From: a virus
Strand: one strand, 5' to 3'
IMG/VR virus record: IMGVR_UViG_3300021364_000796
Span: 1 to 27,657 of that record
Length of the DNA: 27,657 nucleotides
The translations under genes and the position numbers were made by a program. The notes beneath the pieces were generated by a model. It saw nothing but the letters and a program-made list of their open reading frames with translations. It searched no databases and had not been told where the DNA came from. Numbering within the stretch: the first letter of the stretch is position 1; every line of letters begins with the position of its first letter. Of this stretch, positions 16,210 through 24,582 are shown piece after piece.

Positions 16210-17400
16210 TTAATTTTTTAATGTTACTTTTTTGATTTTCAATTTTGAAGAATCAACTCCGCTAATTGCTTTAACTTTTAATCCATTTACAAATACTTCA
16301 CCAGAAGCTGTTTGACGTGGTTCAGTCGAAATGTTTTTCGATTTAGCCATGACTTCTTTAACAGCATCAGCTTTTCCTTGTTCATAAAAGTGTTGAGCAA
16401 TGGTATCAGCGTTTCTAGCAGCATACAAAGCTTTGTGGTATCCCTGCATATCACCTATTTCACCTTCTTTATTTAGAAACGTTCCAATAAAGTTAGTGAT
16501 ATCTGATTGTGCTTGGGCTACGTTTTTAGGGTTTTTAATACCGTATCTAAATTTTTTCTCACCAACTTTAAAATCAAAACCTTTGAAATTATCGTTTAGT
16601 AGATTATTAGTACGATCAATAAAACCTTTATGTCTACTTTGAACTGCTTTTTGCTCTTCATTGTATCGGTTGAAAAAGTCTAATGCTTTTTGTTGCTCTT
16701 GGGTTACGCCCGGTCTCAACTTGATTTGGTCGTAGTATTTACCTTTTAAGCTTTCAAGAAAGTCTTTAGCTTTTGCAGCCTCCTCTTTGAACGCAATTTT
16801 CTTTTTGCGTATGTCTTTTGGTTCGTCTATATCTTCATCATATTCAAAGTCTTCTAGTAAAAGACTTACATCTTCAGAATCTAAATGTGGTTTAGTTTGT
16901 TTATAATATTCCCTAATTAAAGTTTTATTATCAACGTTGGTATAATCTGCATTAAGCCTAACATAGTCTTCTACAGTTCCACCAGTTTCTTCCATAAAAG
17001 CAACTAGCTTATCAATATTTTCTGGTAGTTGTTTTTGCTCTACAACTGTTTGTTGCGGCTGTTCCTCAACAATTTCTTCTTCAGTGTCTTCAACTACAGT
17101 TAAAGGAGACTCTACTGTTTCTTCGGTGGTCCGTACTTCTTCAACCACTTCTTCGCTGTGGCTACTGTCTTTGGGCTCTTCGATAATAGCATCGCTATCA
17201 TTTGTCTCCTGTGCTTGAACGGCATCGTCTTGTTCTTTTTTTATTTCTACTTTTGTAACTTCAGGAATTACTTCTCCTTGAGATTCAACACCTTCTTTAG
17301 GTATTTCAATTTTAGTTACTTCGTTTGATTTACCTAAATTCTTAGGCTTAGAAGGTGTTTTTATTTTAAACTCTCCTTCTTGTTTTACTTCTGTTGACAT
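16210..17400 (-). CDS. Probable capsid scaffolding protein
   Basis: A 396-aa protein directly upstream of the capsid gene (11-nt gap) and downstream of the portal. The N-terminal third (about 25-130) is strongly acidic and low in complexity, with many Glu/Val pairs (EEVVEEVRTTEETVESPL; VVEDTEEEIVEEQPQQTVVE). Residues ~140-330 are helical with several charged stretches (DIRKKKIAFKEEAAKAKDF). The C-terminus is strongly basic (SSKLKIKKVTLKN), as expected for a scaffold tail that contacts capsid subunits. Scaffold sequences are poorly conserved; the call depends on position, acidity and helical content. It would line the prohead interior and leave before or during packaging. Confidence 0.7.
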   Translation of the reverse strand: MSTEVKQEGEFKIKTPSKPKNLGKSNEVTKIEIPKEGVESQGEVIPEVTKVEIKKEQDDAVQAQETNDSDAIIEEPKDSSHSEEVVEEVRTTEETVESPLTVVEDTEEEIVEEQPQQTVVEQKQLPENIDKLVAFMEETGGTVEDYVRLNADYTNVDNKTLIREYYKQTKPHLDSEDVSLLLEDFEYDEDIDEPKDIRKKKIAFKEEAAKAKDFLESLKGKYYDQIKLRPGVTQEQQKALDFFNRYNEEQKAVQSRHKGFIDRTNNLLNDNFKGFDFKVGEKKFRYGIKNPKNVAQAQSDITNFIGTFLNKEGEIGDMQGYHKALYAARNADTIAQHFYEQGKADAVKEVMAKSKNISTEPRQTASGEVFVNGLKVKAISGVDSSKLKIKKVTLKN

Positions 17401-17433
17401 AATATAATAGTATAAAATTAAAGGATTTTATTT

Positions 17434-19854
17434 TTAACGAGGTTCAAACTGTTCAAGTCCAAATCCTCCTAACGAGTCAAATCCTGATGACTCAAAGTTC
17501 TTAGGTAGTTCGTCGTTTTTACGCTGTGAAATCATTTCCGATTGTTGCGTACCGATTATTCTAGCACGCTCGTCTTTACGATCTTCTATTTCTTTTTCTC
17601 TTTGCGTTTGTGCTTCAGCTTCTATTCTGGCTAACTGCATATCATATTGAAACTTCTGCTCCATTAGTTGTCTTTTTATTTGAGCTTCCATTTCCATTTT
17701 TTTAATTTCAAATTGAGACTTACCTTGCTCAAGTTGTAATTTACTTTCAGTAAGCGCTTGTTGTTTTTGAACTTCTGCTAAAGCTGCTTGTTCAGAAGAC
17801 TGGGCATTTGCTTGAGCTTGAGCTTGTATATTTTCTAATTGTATAGCTCTTTCTCTTTCAGCTTTTTGCCTTTGTTTTTGTTTTAAAAGTTGGTTTGCTA
17901 ATTTAGTATTATTAATCTGTCTTATATCTATAGCGTCTTCTAAACCTATTTGACCGGCTTGTATAGCTATTTGAATATTTGCTTCTAATACTTGTTTTTC
18001 TTCTTGTTCTGGTTCAAGCTCTAAAAATATACCAAACTCATGCAAATTTAATTTTTCTATTTCTTGTAAGGTATTTACGTTTGAGTTGTTTATAGAACTC
18101 ATTAAAGCATTTTTCAATAGCGGAAAACTTAAAGCATCTGAAGCTTTTAAACTAATATTTTCAGATACTCTAATTGTTAAATACATTAAAGACTGAAGTA
18201 TATGCTTTGTAGCTGTGTTAGACGCGGCTGCTGCTAATTTTTGTAAACCAACTAACGAGTCTTGGCTTGGTTGACTACCGTCTCTAGCTTCATTTAATCC
18301 GGTCACATCTCGTATCATCTGTAGATAATACTGATACGTCTGAACTAAAGACTGTATTTTACCCATTGCTGAAGAAGTTTGAAGTTCTTGAATAGGTACT
18401 TTCCCAGAGTTTAAATCACCATCTTGCGTTAAACTTCTACCAACAATACTACCAGTTTGGAAGTACATGTTCAAAGCTTCTTGCGGATTATAACTTGTGC
18501 CATTGCCAAGATCAACTTCAGCCAAACCGTCAACATCTACAAACACACCGTCTGGCACCATACGTGCTAACACCTGTTGTATTTTTAAATGCGTAAGTTG
18601 TATCATATCAGCGAAGCCAATACATTTACTTACAACACTTTCTATACGACCTTTATACATGCGAGGAGCAGTAATATTATAGTTCATTTGAACTTTAGTT
18701 TGATCGCTATAAGGGCGCGTCATGTTCTCGGCTAACTCCCACTTTAACATTTTTTCGTAACCAAGTATCTTTGCTCCACTATATAACACTTCAATTGCTC
18801 TATGTACTTTATTATAGTTTTCAGCGTTTTCAGGTGGATTAAAAGAATCGTCTTTTTCTAAAGCTTTTTCAAGACCTTGATCTGTTTCTTTTATTTTAAA
18901 CACCTGGTTGTTGTAAGTTTTATATTCAAAAAATAAAACTTGAACTTGGTTATATTGATCGTCTTGGCCATAATAATTACGGGTGTAATTAACATCACCT
19001 GGATATTTTTCTATTTCTTCTAAGTCACTATCAGTTAAATAAGGAAAAAGTTTTTTAACTTCTTGCAAGCTCATAGACTTTAATTCACCAACATAATATA
19101 TATCTTCGAAGTTTGGATCTTCAGTGTATGAGTATACTAAATTAGCTGGATCAACATAATCAACTGTGATTCCATTCGCTAGATTAAAATCAGTTTTAAC
19201 GGCTGATATACCTAATACGGTTAAATCATAAGCTAATCTTTTTTTAATCTCGTCGTACTTGTTATAGCTTAAAACATTTTCAATAAGTTCTTCTTCTGCA
19301 ATCTCTACAGACTGTTTATAGTCTAACTGCATATAAAGTTCTAACTCTTGCTCTGTAGCTGGTAATTCTTTTATTTGTTTATTAGAAAAGAAATTTTGAC
19401 CAGTAAGTTGATTTAATGTCTCTATCTCTTGACGACTTTGCATGTCGCTTATAGCGTTAAATATAAATTCAGTTCTTTCTTTTAAAGCAAATGGATCTGT
19501 TGCAAAAGATTTTATTTCATAACCTTTATCAGTCATGCCATTTACAACAATGTCTACAAATTTAGATAACACCGCAACTGGTTTCCAGTCTAAGTTTAAA
19601 TAAGATAAATCACCGTTAATAGAAAGTTCATCTTTATACTTAGCTACGGACTGTTCGCCTCTAGCGTAAAGTCTAAGTCTGTGAAAGTCTTGCCAGTTGT
19701 TTCCGAAACGACCACCGGCACCTAAGCCCTTGTCACCTCTAAACCATTCGTTTTCAATAGCTCTACCTACTTGATAACCGTAGTCATAAGTATTTTTCTC
19801 TGCGTCTGGTACTACCTGACTTGGAAAAGAACTATTAACATTAGTGTAAACCAT
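17434..19854 (-). CDS. Portal protein
   Basis: An 806-aa protein. It forms the ring at the unique capsid vertex through which DNA enters and leaves. Near the N-terminus are RLRLYARGEQSVAKYKDELS at 59-78 and GDLSYLNLDWKPVAVLSKF at 81-99, followed by VDIVVNGM, a pattern I associate with portals of marine and crAss-like phages. The middle is mixed alpha/beta. Residues about 650-780 form a very long Gln/Glu/Lys-rich coiled coil (KQRQKAERERAIQLENIQAQ and many similar stretches), ending in a Gly/Phe-rich tail, DSLGGFGLEQFEPR. The barrel-type extension is longer than in the ~500-600-aa portals. Its place between terminase and scaffold supports the call. Confidence 0.88.
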   Translation of the reverse strand: MVYTNVNSSFPSQVVPDAEKNTYDYGYQVGRAIENEWFRGDKGLGAGGRFGNNWQDFHRLRLYARGEQSVAKYKDELSINGDLSYLNLDWKPVAVLSKFVDIVVNGMTDKGYEIKSFATDPFALKERTEFIFNAISDMQSRQEIETLNQLTGQNFFSNKQIKELPATEQELELYMQLDYKQSVEIAEEELIENVLSYNKYDEIKKRLAYDLTVLGISAVKTDFNLANGITVDYVDPANLVYSYTEDPNFEDIYYVGELKSMSLQEVKKLFPYLTDSDLEEIEKYPGDVNYTRNYYGQDDQYNQVQVLFFEYKTYNNQVFKIKETDQGLEKALEKDDSFNPPENAENYNKVHRAIEVLYSGAKILGYEKMLKWELAENMTRPYSDQTKVQMNYNITAPRMYKGRIESVVSKCIGFADMIQLTHLKIQQVLARMVPDGVFVDVDGLAEVDLGNGTSYNPQEALNMYFQTGSIVGRSLTQDGDLNSGKVPIQELQTSSAMGKIQSLVQTYQYYLQMIRDVTGLNEARDGSQPSQDSLVGLQKLAAAASNTATKHILQSLMYLTIRVSENISLKASDALSFPLLKNALMSSINNSNVNTLQEIEKLNLHEFGIFLELEPEQEEKQVLEANIQIAIQAGQIGLEDAIDIRQINNTKLANQLLKQKQRQKAERERAIQLENIQAQAQANAQSSEQAALAEVQKQQALTESKLQLEQGKSQFEIKKMEMEAQIKRQLMEQKFQYDMQLARIEAEAQTQREKEIEDRKDERARIIGTQQSEMISQRKNDELPKNFESSGFDSLGGFGLEQFEPR

Positions 19855-22080
19855 CTATTTTATTATTTTTGAAGTATAACCTGTGTTATCATATTTTTTA
19901 AAACTTATATTCACTGGTTCTTTTTTAACCTCTGCTACCGGTGAATATTTATTTTTATTGCAAGCCATAATAGCTAAACCAGAACTTATCGTAGCATCAA
20001 ACTTTGTTCTGTTGTTTATGTTAAACTTAGCCCAGTCTTCGAGCGTACGTTGAAAATACATCTGACCATACTCTGTTTCTTTTAAACCTACGTGGTCTTC
20101 AATATACGATTCTATAGCTGCAGCATGTGCTTGCTTAATATCTTCAGATGAGTTTGGTATCCCACCTATTTCTCTTTCTGCAACCGAAAGTTTATTATAT
20201 ACTTTGTCTGGTCTGTTAATAGAAAACTGTCTATAACCTCTTCGCTTTAAGTAATACAACAATCTTGGTTTGTTATTCTCTGCTAGTATTGGCATCCCAT
20301 AAAAGTGTAATGCCATAAGCACGTCTTCGAAAAATATTTCAGCAGTTGGAGGTCTTGATATATATTCTAAAAAAAACATATTAAAAGGAGCTTCTTCCAT
20401 ACTAAACTTAGTAAGGCCGTGTAAAGAACCTTTAGAACCTTTTTTATCAACTGTACCTGATATATCGTAAGAGTCACATCCAAACGCACCTATATGTTCG
20501 TTGCCTGGATATTTAACTCCATTCTTTATTATTACACGATTTTGTAATCTTGCAGGCGGAATCCATGAAACTAAAAACCTACCGTTTTTATCTGGTATAA
20601 AATTAACAGTAGTATCTTTTATTCCCCCCGCCCATTGGAAATTACCTTGAGTAACCAAAGCTTTATTCCTCATATCTTCATTGTAATCTATCTGCTCGTA
20701 TATTTTAGTTAGATTAAATAAAGATAATTTAGCTTCATCTCTGAACGCGTGTTTCTCTGTGCGAGGAAACTGTCTATAGTATTCATTTAAACCGTCCTGA
20801 TCATTTCTAAGACCATCTACTTCGTTCTCCCAGTGTTCTATAACGCCTGTTGTGATTAAGTCCCCGTGCGGATCTTTAACGGCGTCTTTTGGTTTTTCGA
20901 ATACAGGTACGCCATAAGCATCGATGAATCCTTCGTAATTCCATTCCATAGGTATGAACAAACTATATAGTCCTGAGCTAGTCTGTCCATTGCGGTTTCT
21001 TTGCGTAACGTCTGAAGCATAGTATAGTTTTTTAAAGTTTTCACCACCTTTATCAAGAGCGTTGCTCGTTGATCCCATCATACACTTACCAACTATCTTA
21101 CTACCTAATCGCATTGTGGTTTTTGTAACACGCCAGTTGTTTAATATATTATCTGGCTTTTCCCATTTACCACTTTCATCGTGAACTAACAGTTTTAGTT
21201 TTTCACCGTCATAACTGTTATCACCTGTGTTTTTCCAGTCAATAGTTGTATCAAGACCTTCTATTTCCTCTGACGTAATACCTTCATCTAGTTTTTTTCT
21301 AGTTAGTTTCGATGCTGGTACCCTGTATGCTAACTCTGTTTTTGGGCGATCCATACCGTCTTGTATAGGACGGAAAAAGAAAGGGTAGTTAATCGATATT
21401 GGTACTACCTTGTCGGTAAACATTTTTTTAGCATCAGCCCCTGATTTTGATAGTATACCGAATCTTGAGTCCGAGCTAATGGTTGCTTGGTTAACTGTGT
21501 CTGCTGAAGCCATAAAGGAGAAACCAGATCGTCGGTTTTTGAGGTAGCATATACCGTAACATCTCTGGTCTGCTTTACAAGCTTCCCAGAAAATGTAGAA
21601 TAATCTATTTGATTCCCTATAGTCTGCTGCCCCAACGTCAATCTTAGACCACTGCAAGAACATATAGTGAGAACCAGTGATGTAAGTAGCCAAGCCTCTA
21701 TTATAGAACCAATATCCTTCTTCACGTCTTCTAAATTCTTCGTCAATATAATCGTACCACTCTTCTTTGAAACTATTAGGATAACGCTGCCAATCGAAAA
21801 CACTTTTTATTTTAGATAGAGTTTTTGGGTATTCTGCTTTAACCCACATTTGCTCTTCTACTTTTTTAGAATTACTAAAAACATTTTCAGGTTCTTTTGG
21901 CAAAGCTATTTTAAGGTTTTGTATTTCAATAACCTCTCCTATAGTTCCGTCTTTACTAATGACAACAACGTCGTGTTCAACGTCGTAACCATACTCCCAC
22001 TTTTTATACCTATTGTTTCTTTTTAAAACCTTAGGCTTTATGTGGTCTTCTATCGTTTTAACTAAAGACTGCTCGTACAT
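19855..22080 (-). CDS. Terminase large subunit
   Basis: A 741-aa DNA-packaging motor ATPase/nuclease. The ATPase half has LKNRRSGFSF at 180-189 in the Walker A position, Walker B LKLLVHDE at 295-302 with catalytic Glu302, and a coupling motif CMMGSTSN at 333-340. The RNase-H-like nuclease half has GAFGCDSYDISGT (Asp536) at 531-543, EIFFEDVLMALHFYG at 581-595, and TKFDATISSGLAIMA at 692-706 (Asp695). The QFPRTEKHAFRDE stretch at 437-449 is typical of terminases. The P-loop lacks the classical GKS/T: its basic residues precede the Gly. It works with the portal encoded next (stop TAG directly abutting the portal ATG) to fill proheads and cut the genome. Length is on the large side for the family. 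Confidence 0.92.
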   Translation of the reverse strand: MYEQSLVKTIEDHIKPKVLKRNNRYKKWEYGYDVEHDVVVISKDGTIGEVIEIQNLKIALPKEPENVFSNSKKVEEQMWVKAEYPKTLSKIKSVFDWQRYPNSFKEEWYDYIDEEFRRREEGYWFYNRGLATYITGSHYMFLQWSKIDVGAADYRESNRLFYIFWEACKADQRCYGICYLKNRRSGFSFMASADTVNQATISSDSRFGILSKSGADAKKMFTDKVVPISINYPFFFRPIQDGMDRPKTELAYRVPASKLTRKKLDEGITSEEIEGLDTTIDWKNTGDNSYDGEKLKLLVHDESGKWEKPDNILNNWRVTKTTMRLGSKIVGKCMMGSTSNALDKGGENFKKLYYASDVTQRNRNGQTSSGLYSLFIPMEWNYEGFIDAYGVPVFEKPKDAVKDPHGDLITTGVIEHWENEVDGLRNDQDGLNEYYRQFPRTEKHAFRDEAKLSLFNLTKIYEQIDYNEDMRNKALVTQGNFQWAGGIKDTTVNFIPDKNGRFLVSWIPPARLQNRVIIKNGVKYPGNEHIGAFGCDSYDISGTVDKKGSKGSLHGLTKFSMEEAPFNMFFLEYISRPPTAEIFFEDVLMALHFYGMPILAENNKPRLLYYLKRRGYRQFSINRPDKVYNKLSVAEREIGGIPNSSEDIKQAHAAAIESYIEDHVGLKETEYGQMYFQRTLEDWAKFNINNRTKFDATISSGLAIMACNKNKYSPVAEVKKEPVNISFKKYDNTGYTSKIIK

Positions 22081-22355
22081 TATCTTGATCTGCCCTCTGC
22101 AAAACCTTTAAAACTTTTTTCTTTAGTTTCTCCAGGTTTATCTTCAAGCATACTTTTTTCTTCTTCTATTCTAGCAAGTATTTCAAACGCGTCGAATATA
22201 GCAAGCTTCTTAGTGGCGGCTGCGTTTTTAAGTCTGTCTGCAGAAACATCATCTTCAGTATTGGTAATGATTTTTTCTTCAGCAACTTTAATTAACTCGT
22301 CAACTGCTTTTTGCCCAGCTCGGATTATATTCCTCCTCGTTTCCTTTGAACTCAT
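22080..22355 (-). CDS. Probable terminase small subunit
   Basis: A 91-aa helical protein with RRNIIRAGQKAVDELIKVAE at 7-26, then a polar linker and a second long helix (SADRLKNAAATKKLAIFDAF into EILARIEEEKSML), ending in a basic tail. It lies directly upstream of the large terminase gene, whose ATG shares a base with this stop (22080). Position, size and helical make-up fit TerS, which binds the packaging site and loads the large subunit; no helix-turn-helix is clear, so the call rests mainly on context. The ATG at 22355 makes a 56-nt overlap with the GroES-like gene; no other ATG occurs before residue 68, so the overlap appears real unless a non-ATG start is used. Confidence 0.5.
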   Translation of the reverse strand: MSSKETRRNIIRAGQKAVDELIKVAEEKIITNTEDDVSADRLKNAAATKKLAIFDAFEILARIEEEKSMLEDKPGETKEKSFKGFAEGRSR

Positions 22356-22905
22356 ACTTAACTAAAATATCATTTGATTGCATACAGTATAGTCTTTGTT
22401 TATCTATGATAAACTCAAACTCTCTATTTGATTTAAAACCAACTAGATCACCTTCGTTTATACCTAAAGTTTTTAAGGTTTTGTTTCCTATCTTTACTAT
22501 ACCTTTATTTTTTTCCTCTGGTTCTTGAGACCATTGATCAGTGTTTTTTATTGGTATGATAAAACAGTGTTCACCAACCGGCTTCCACTGATATATATTT
22601 CTGTAAAGATATATTTGATCTAATTGACAAAGATATTTATTGTCATCTAGGGTTTTACTACTATCGACTTCCTTACCCTGATGGTTGTAATATCTTCTAA
22701 ATACATTATGGTGTATGATAACCTCATCACCTTCTTGTATTGGTGTTGAATAAGCAGATGGTGTTGATAACACTATAGCTCTTCTGCTTATAAGCTTAAA
22801 GTTTTCTATACTAGAATTAACTATAAGTTTATCACCGTTTAAATTAATTTCATTGTCATATCTGTTTTCTACAGGTGTGACTATAAAATCAAAAACACTT
22901 CTCAT
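22300..22905 (-). CDS. GroES-fold-like protein, extended (201 aa)
   Basis: A 201-aa protein, about twice GroES length. The N-terminal part follows the chaperonin-10 order: strand FDFIVTPVENRY, a loop with NGDKLIVNSS, strand RAIVLSTPSA, then IQEGDEVIIHHNVFR at 56-70, where GDEV is the usual GroES turn. The C-terminal part shows a second partial copy: INEGDLVGFKSNREFEFIID and LYCMQSNDILVKYEF. Between them is an inserted region (about 75-125) with Tyr and Asp. The loop is not a clean GG.xL.G, so GroEL docking is less certain than for the 87-aa protein. It sits just upstream of the terminase and capsid genes. Capsid folding or another assembly role is inferred. Confidence 0.55.
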   Translation of the reverse strand: MRSVFDFIVTPVENRYDNEINLNGDKLIVNSSIENFKLISRRAIVLSTPSAYSTPIQEGDEVIIHHNVFRRYYNHQGKEVDSSKTLDDNKYLCQLDQIYLYRNIYQWKPVGEHCFIIPIKNTDQWSQEPEEKNKGIVKIGNKTLKTLGINEGDLVGFKSNREFEFIIDKQRLYCMQSNDILVKYEFKGNEEEYNPSWAKSS

Positions 22906-23132
22906 TAATATTCTAAATCATATTCAACGGATATAGCCATGTTAGAATTAAACTTCTTCCATGGCAATACCTCGTTGTTTTTCTTTATAAATATGTTATA
23001 AGAAGCATCTACATCTTCAAAAAGAATATGCGATATTTCATGACCACCATACACCTGTTGACCTATAGCGTAATGCATCGCATCGTTCTTATAATCAGAA
23101 CCAATACTGATTTTTCTTATAACAGTACTCAT
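22905..23132 (-). CDS. Conserved small phage protein (75 aa)
   Basis: A 75-aa protein, mostly beta-strand by pattern: VIRKISIGSDYKNDAMHYAI, GQQVYGGHEISHI, an SYNIFIKKNNEVLPWKKF segment and MAISVEYDLEY at the end. The start RKISIG.DY...AMHY..GQ and end of this kind recur in marine phages, from memory, always as hypothetical proteins upstream of packaging genes. It overlaps both neighbours by a single base (TAATG), so it is translated in a coupled chain with the coiled-coil protein and the larger GroES-like protein. Function unknown. Confidence 0.6.
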   Translation of the reverse strand: MSTVIRKISIGSDYKNDAMHYAIGQQVYGGHEISHILFEDVDASYNIFIKKNNEVLPWKKFNSNMAISVEYDLEY

Positions 23133-23401
23133 TAGTCCTCTGATTTAACAACAGCTAGTTCACCGTTATCTTCTTTTTCGATTTCAGTATAAGTACCATC
23201 TTCTAGGTTAATATTGATAGATCCGTATTTTTCTTCTAGCTGCTTTTTAGTTTCTTCGATACCTTCATTAATACCAGCGATCTTATGTAGCAAAGAGTGT
23301 TTGTTTGCTTCTAGTTGACCGATCTGATTAACAATAGTACCTAGTTCTGATTGTTGTTCTTTAATTTGTTTAAGCTCTTCAGCTGTAATTGATTTTGACA
23401 T
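23132..23401 (-). CDS. Coiled-coil protein of unknown function (89 aa)
   Basis: An 89-aa acidic protein. Residues 6-60 form a long heptad-like helix (EELKQIKEQQSELGTIVNQI and onwards to EETKKQLEEKYG), followed by a short beta region (SININLEDGTYTEIE) and an acidic tail. It probably oligomerises. The leader is purely A/T (AATTTAATTAA) with no Shine-Dalgarno sequence. Its last base is shared with the start of the following gene. This helix-plus-strand arrangement is common among short marine phage proteins near the terminase, but no role is established. A packaging or assembly accessory function is a guess. Confidence 0.6.
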   Translation of the reverse strand: MSKSITAEELKQIKEQQSELGTIVNQIGQLEANKHSLLHKIAGINEGIEETKKQLEEKYGSININLEDGTYTEIEKEDNGELAVVKSED

Positions 23402-23435
23402 TTAATTAAATTTAATTGATTATTAATAACTTATA

Positions 23436-23834
23436 CTACTTATTGTTACTTGATTTTTTGTTTTTTTCCCACGTTCGCCCTACGAAATACGCGCCGTAAA
23501 CGGTTATAAGTAGTGATTGAAAAATAGGTATATAAGCCTCATCTACTTGAAAACCACCAATGTTACCATCGAAAAAAGATAGCGCTGTAAAAATAACCGT
23601 CAAATAAACTAACACAAGAGGGCGAATGTTTTTTGAAAGAAAACTATCACTCTCCATATCTAGCTTCCAACGCTCTGTTACTTGATCTTGAGCGTCTTTG
23701 TCGGCTTGTTCTAAAAGCTCTTGTAGCTTTTGTTTAGCAGCTAATCGTTCTTCATCTGTAGTGGTAAGTTTGTCAATAACATTACCTACATCTTTAATTA
23801 GGTTACCAGATAAAAGGCTTAAAAGTTTTTTCAT
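23436..23834 (-). CDS. Holin, GTA/3TM-holin-like
   Basis: A 132-aa protein. It has an N-terminal amphipathic helix (MKKLLSLLSGNLIKDV), a charged coiled-coil-like segment (residues 26-52), then the family hallmark ERWKLDMESDSFLSKNIRP at about 54-72. Two hydrophobic segments follow, at about 72-89 and 103-120 (VYLTVIFTALSFF; FQSLLITVYGAYFVG), with a basic C-tail. The W..D..SDS.L...RP pattern matches the gene-transfer-agent holin family (GTA_holin_3TM). Holins form holes in the inner membrane to release or activate the endolysin; the M15 endolysin lies ~1.2 kb upstream in the same operon. The N-terminal helix may be the third membrane-associated segment. Confidence 0.75.
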   Translation of the reverse strand: MKKLLSLLSGNLIKDVGNVIDKLTTTDEERLAAKQKLQELLEQADKDAQDQVTERWKLDMESDSFLSKNIRPLVLVYLTVIFTALSFFDGNIGGFQVDEAYIPIFQSLLITVYGAYFVGRTWEKNKKSSNNK

Positions 23835-24256
23835 TATTTACGAGGCATACGATATTGTATATCTTCAGGATTTCCAGATTCTTGCCAATCTCTAAGATCA
23901 ATTTTGTTGTCTGCGCCTTTTTTTCCTAAACTAGTTTCATCATGTTTCCAATTTCTTCTTCTATATTCTTCATATCTAGCTCTAGATCCAAGAGGTAGAT
24001 CTTTCATTTTTTTATCTTCATTGTGCACGGCTGAACCTCCGCTCATACCAGTGAATTTATATGGAGACATTTCCATAGCTGACGCTTTGTCATCAACAGC
24101 ATTATATCCATCTGGACCTTCTAAATTTTCTCTTTCTTGTTTAACAGATTCCATGTGAGCTACAGAACCTTCCATCATTAGTCCAGTTTGTTTCCCTTTA
24201 TCATCATACATTTTAATACAAGATGATTTTTCCATTGGTGATTTATCGTAAGGCAT
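23834..24256 (-). CDS. Hypothetical charged protein (140 aa)
   Basis: A 140-aa hydrophilic protein rich in Lys, Glu, Asp, Met and Gly. Segments include MPYDKSPMEKSSCIKMYDDK, a repeated KFTGMSGGSAVHNEDKK-type region, and a basic GSRARYEEYRRRNWKHDE stretch near residues 93-107, ending IQYRMPRK. There is no membrane segment or known motif, and it is probably largely disordered. Its leader is A-rich (AAAACAAAACAAA) without a Shine-Dalgarno sequence. Its stop overlaps the holin ATG by one base (TAATG), so it is translated just before the holin. Function unknown. Confidence 0.6.
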   Translation of the reverse strand: MPYDKSPMEKSSCIKMYDDKGKQTGLMMEGSVAHMESVKQERENLEGPDGYNAVDDKASAMEMSPYKFTGMSGGSAVHNEDKKMKDLPLGSRARYEEYRRRNWKHDETSLGKKGADNKIDLRDWQESGNPEDIQYRMPRK

Positions 24257-24272
24257 TTTGTTTTGTTTTAAT

Positions 24273-24581
24273 TTATTTTGTTTTGTTATAAGCTTCTTTT
24301 TCCCAAGGTAAGTTTTTAGCTCCTTCTTTAATACTTGAGCGAGGTATTACCTTACCTTTCCAGTATACATTTTTATTATCGTAATCAAGATCACCTCTAC
24401 GCATTTGATCTATGTGTATCATTTCGTGATCAATTACTTCTTGTATTCTATCGCAAGGTACATCTTTATTTATAATAATAGTACCGTTGTTGTTAGCTTT
24501 ACCTAGCACACCATCTTCCATTGTTACATGGTATATAGGTGTGTTATCTAAGCTATATGGAGGTTTAATTTTAAAAGCCAT
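24273..24581 (-). CDS. HExxH metallopeptidase-like protein
   Basis: A 102-aa protein read from the ATG at 24581 (MAFKIKPP...). An upstream in-frame ATG at 24638 would add 19 residues but would overlap the real 51-aa gene. The zinc motif DHEMIHIDQ places His52, Glu53 and His56 as HExxH, and a later LPWEKEAY at 91-98 supplies a candidate third ligand Glu. HExxH plus a downstream Glu in E-x-E-A is the layout of small gluzincin-type proteins such as SprT- and ImmA-like peptidases. Substrate is unknown. It lies in the lysis block, so a role in envelope or virion protein processing, or attack on a host protein, are all open. The motif is directly visible; activity is inference. Confidence 0.65.
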   Translation of the reverse strand: MAFKIKPPYSLDNTPIYHVTMEDGVLGKANNNGTIIINKDVPCDRIQEVIDHEMIHIDQMRRGDLDYDNKNVYWKGKVIPRSSIKEGAKNLPWEKEAYNKTK

Positions 24582-24582
24582 A

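Noticed and set aside
21405-21803. Minus-strand 132-aa frame within the terminase gene
   Set aside because: It is out of frame inside a well-supported terminase with intact motifs, and has no recognisable features.
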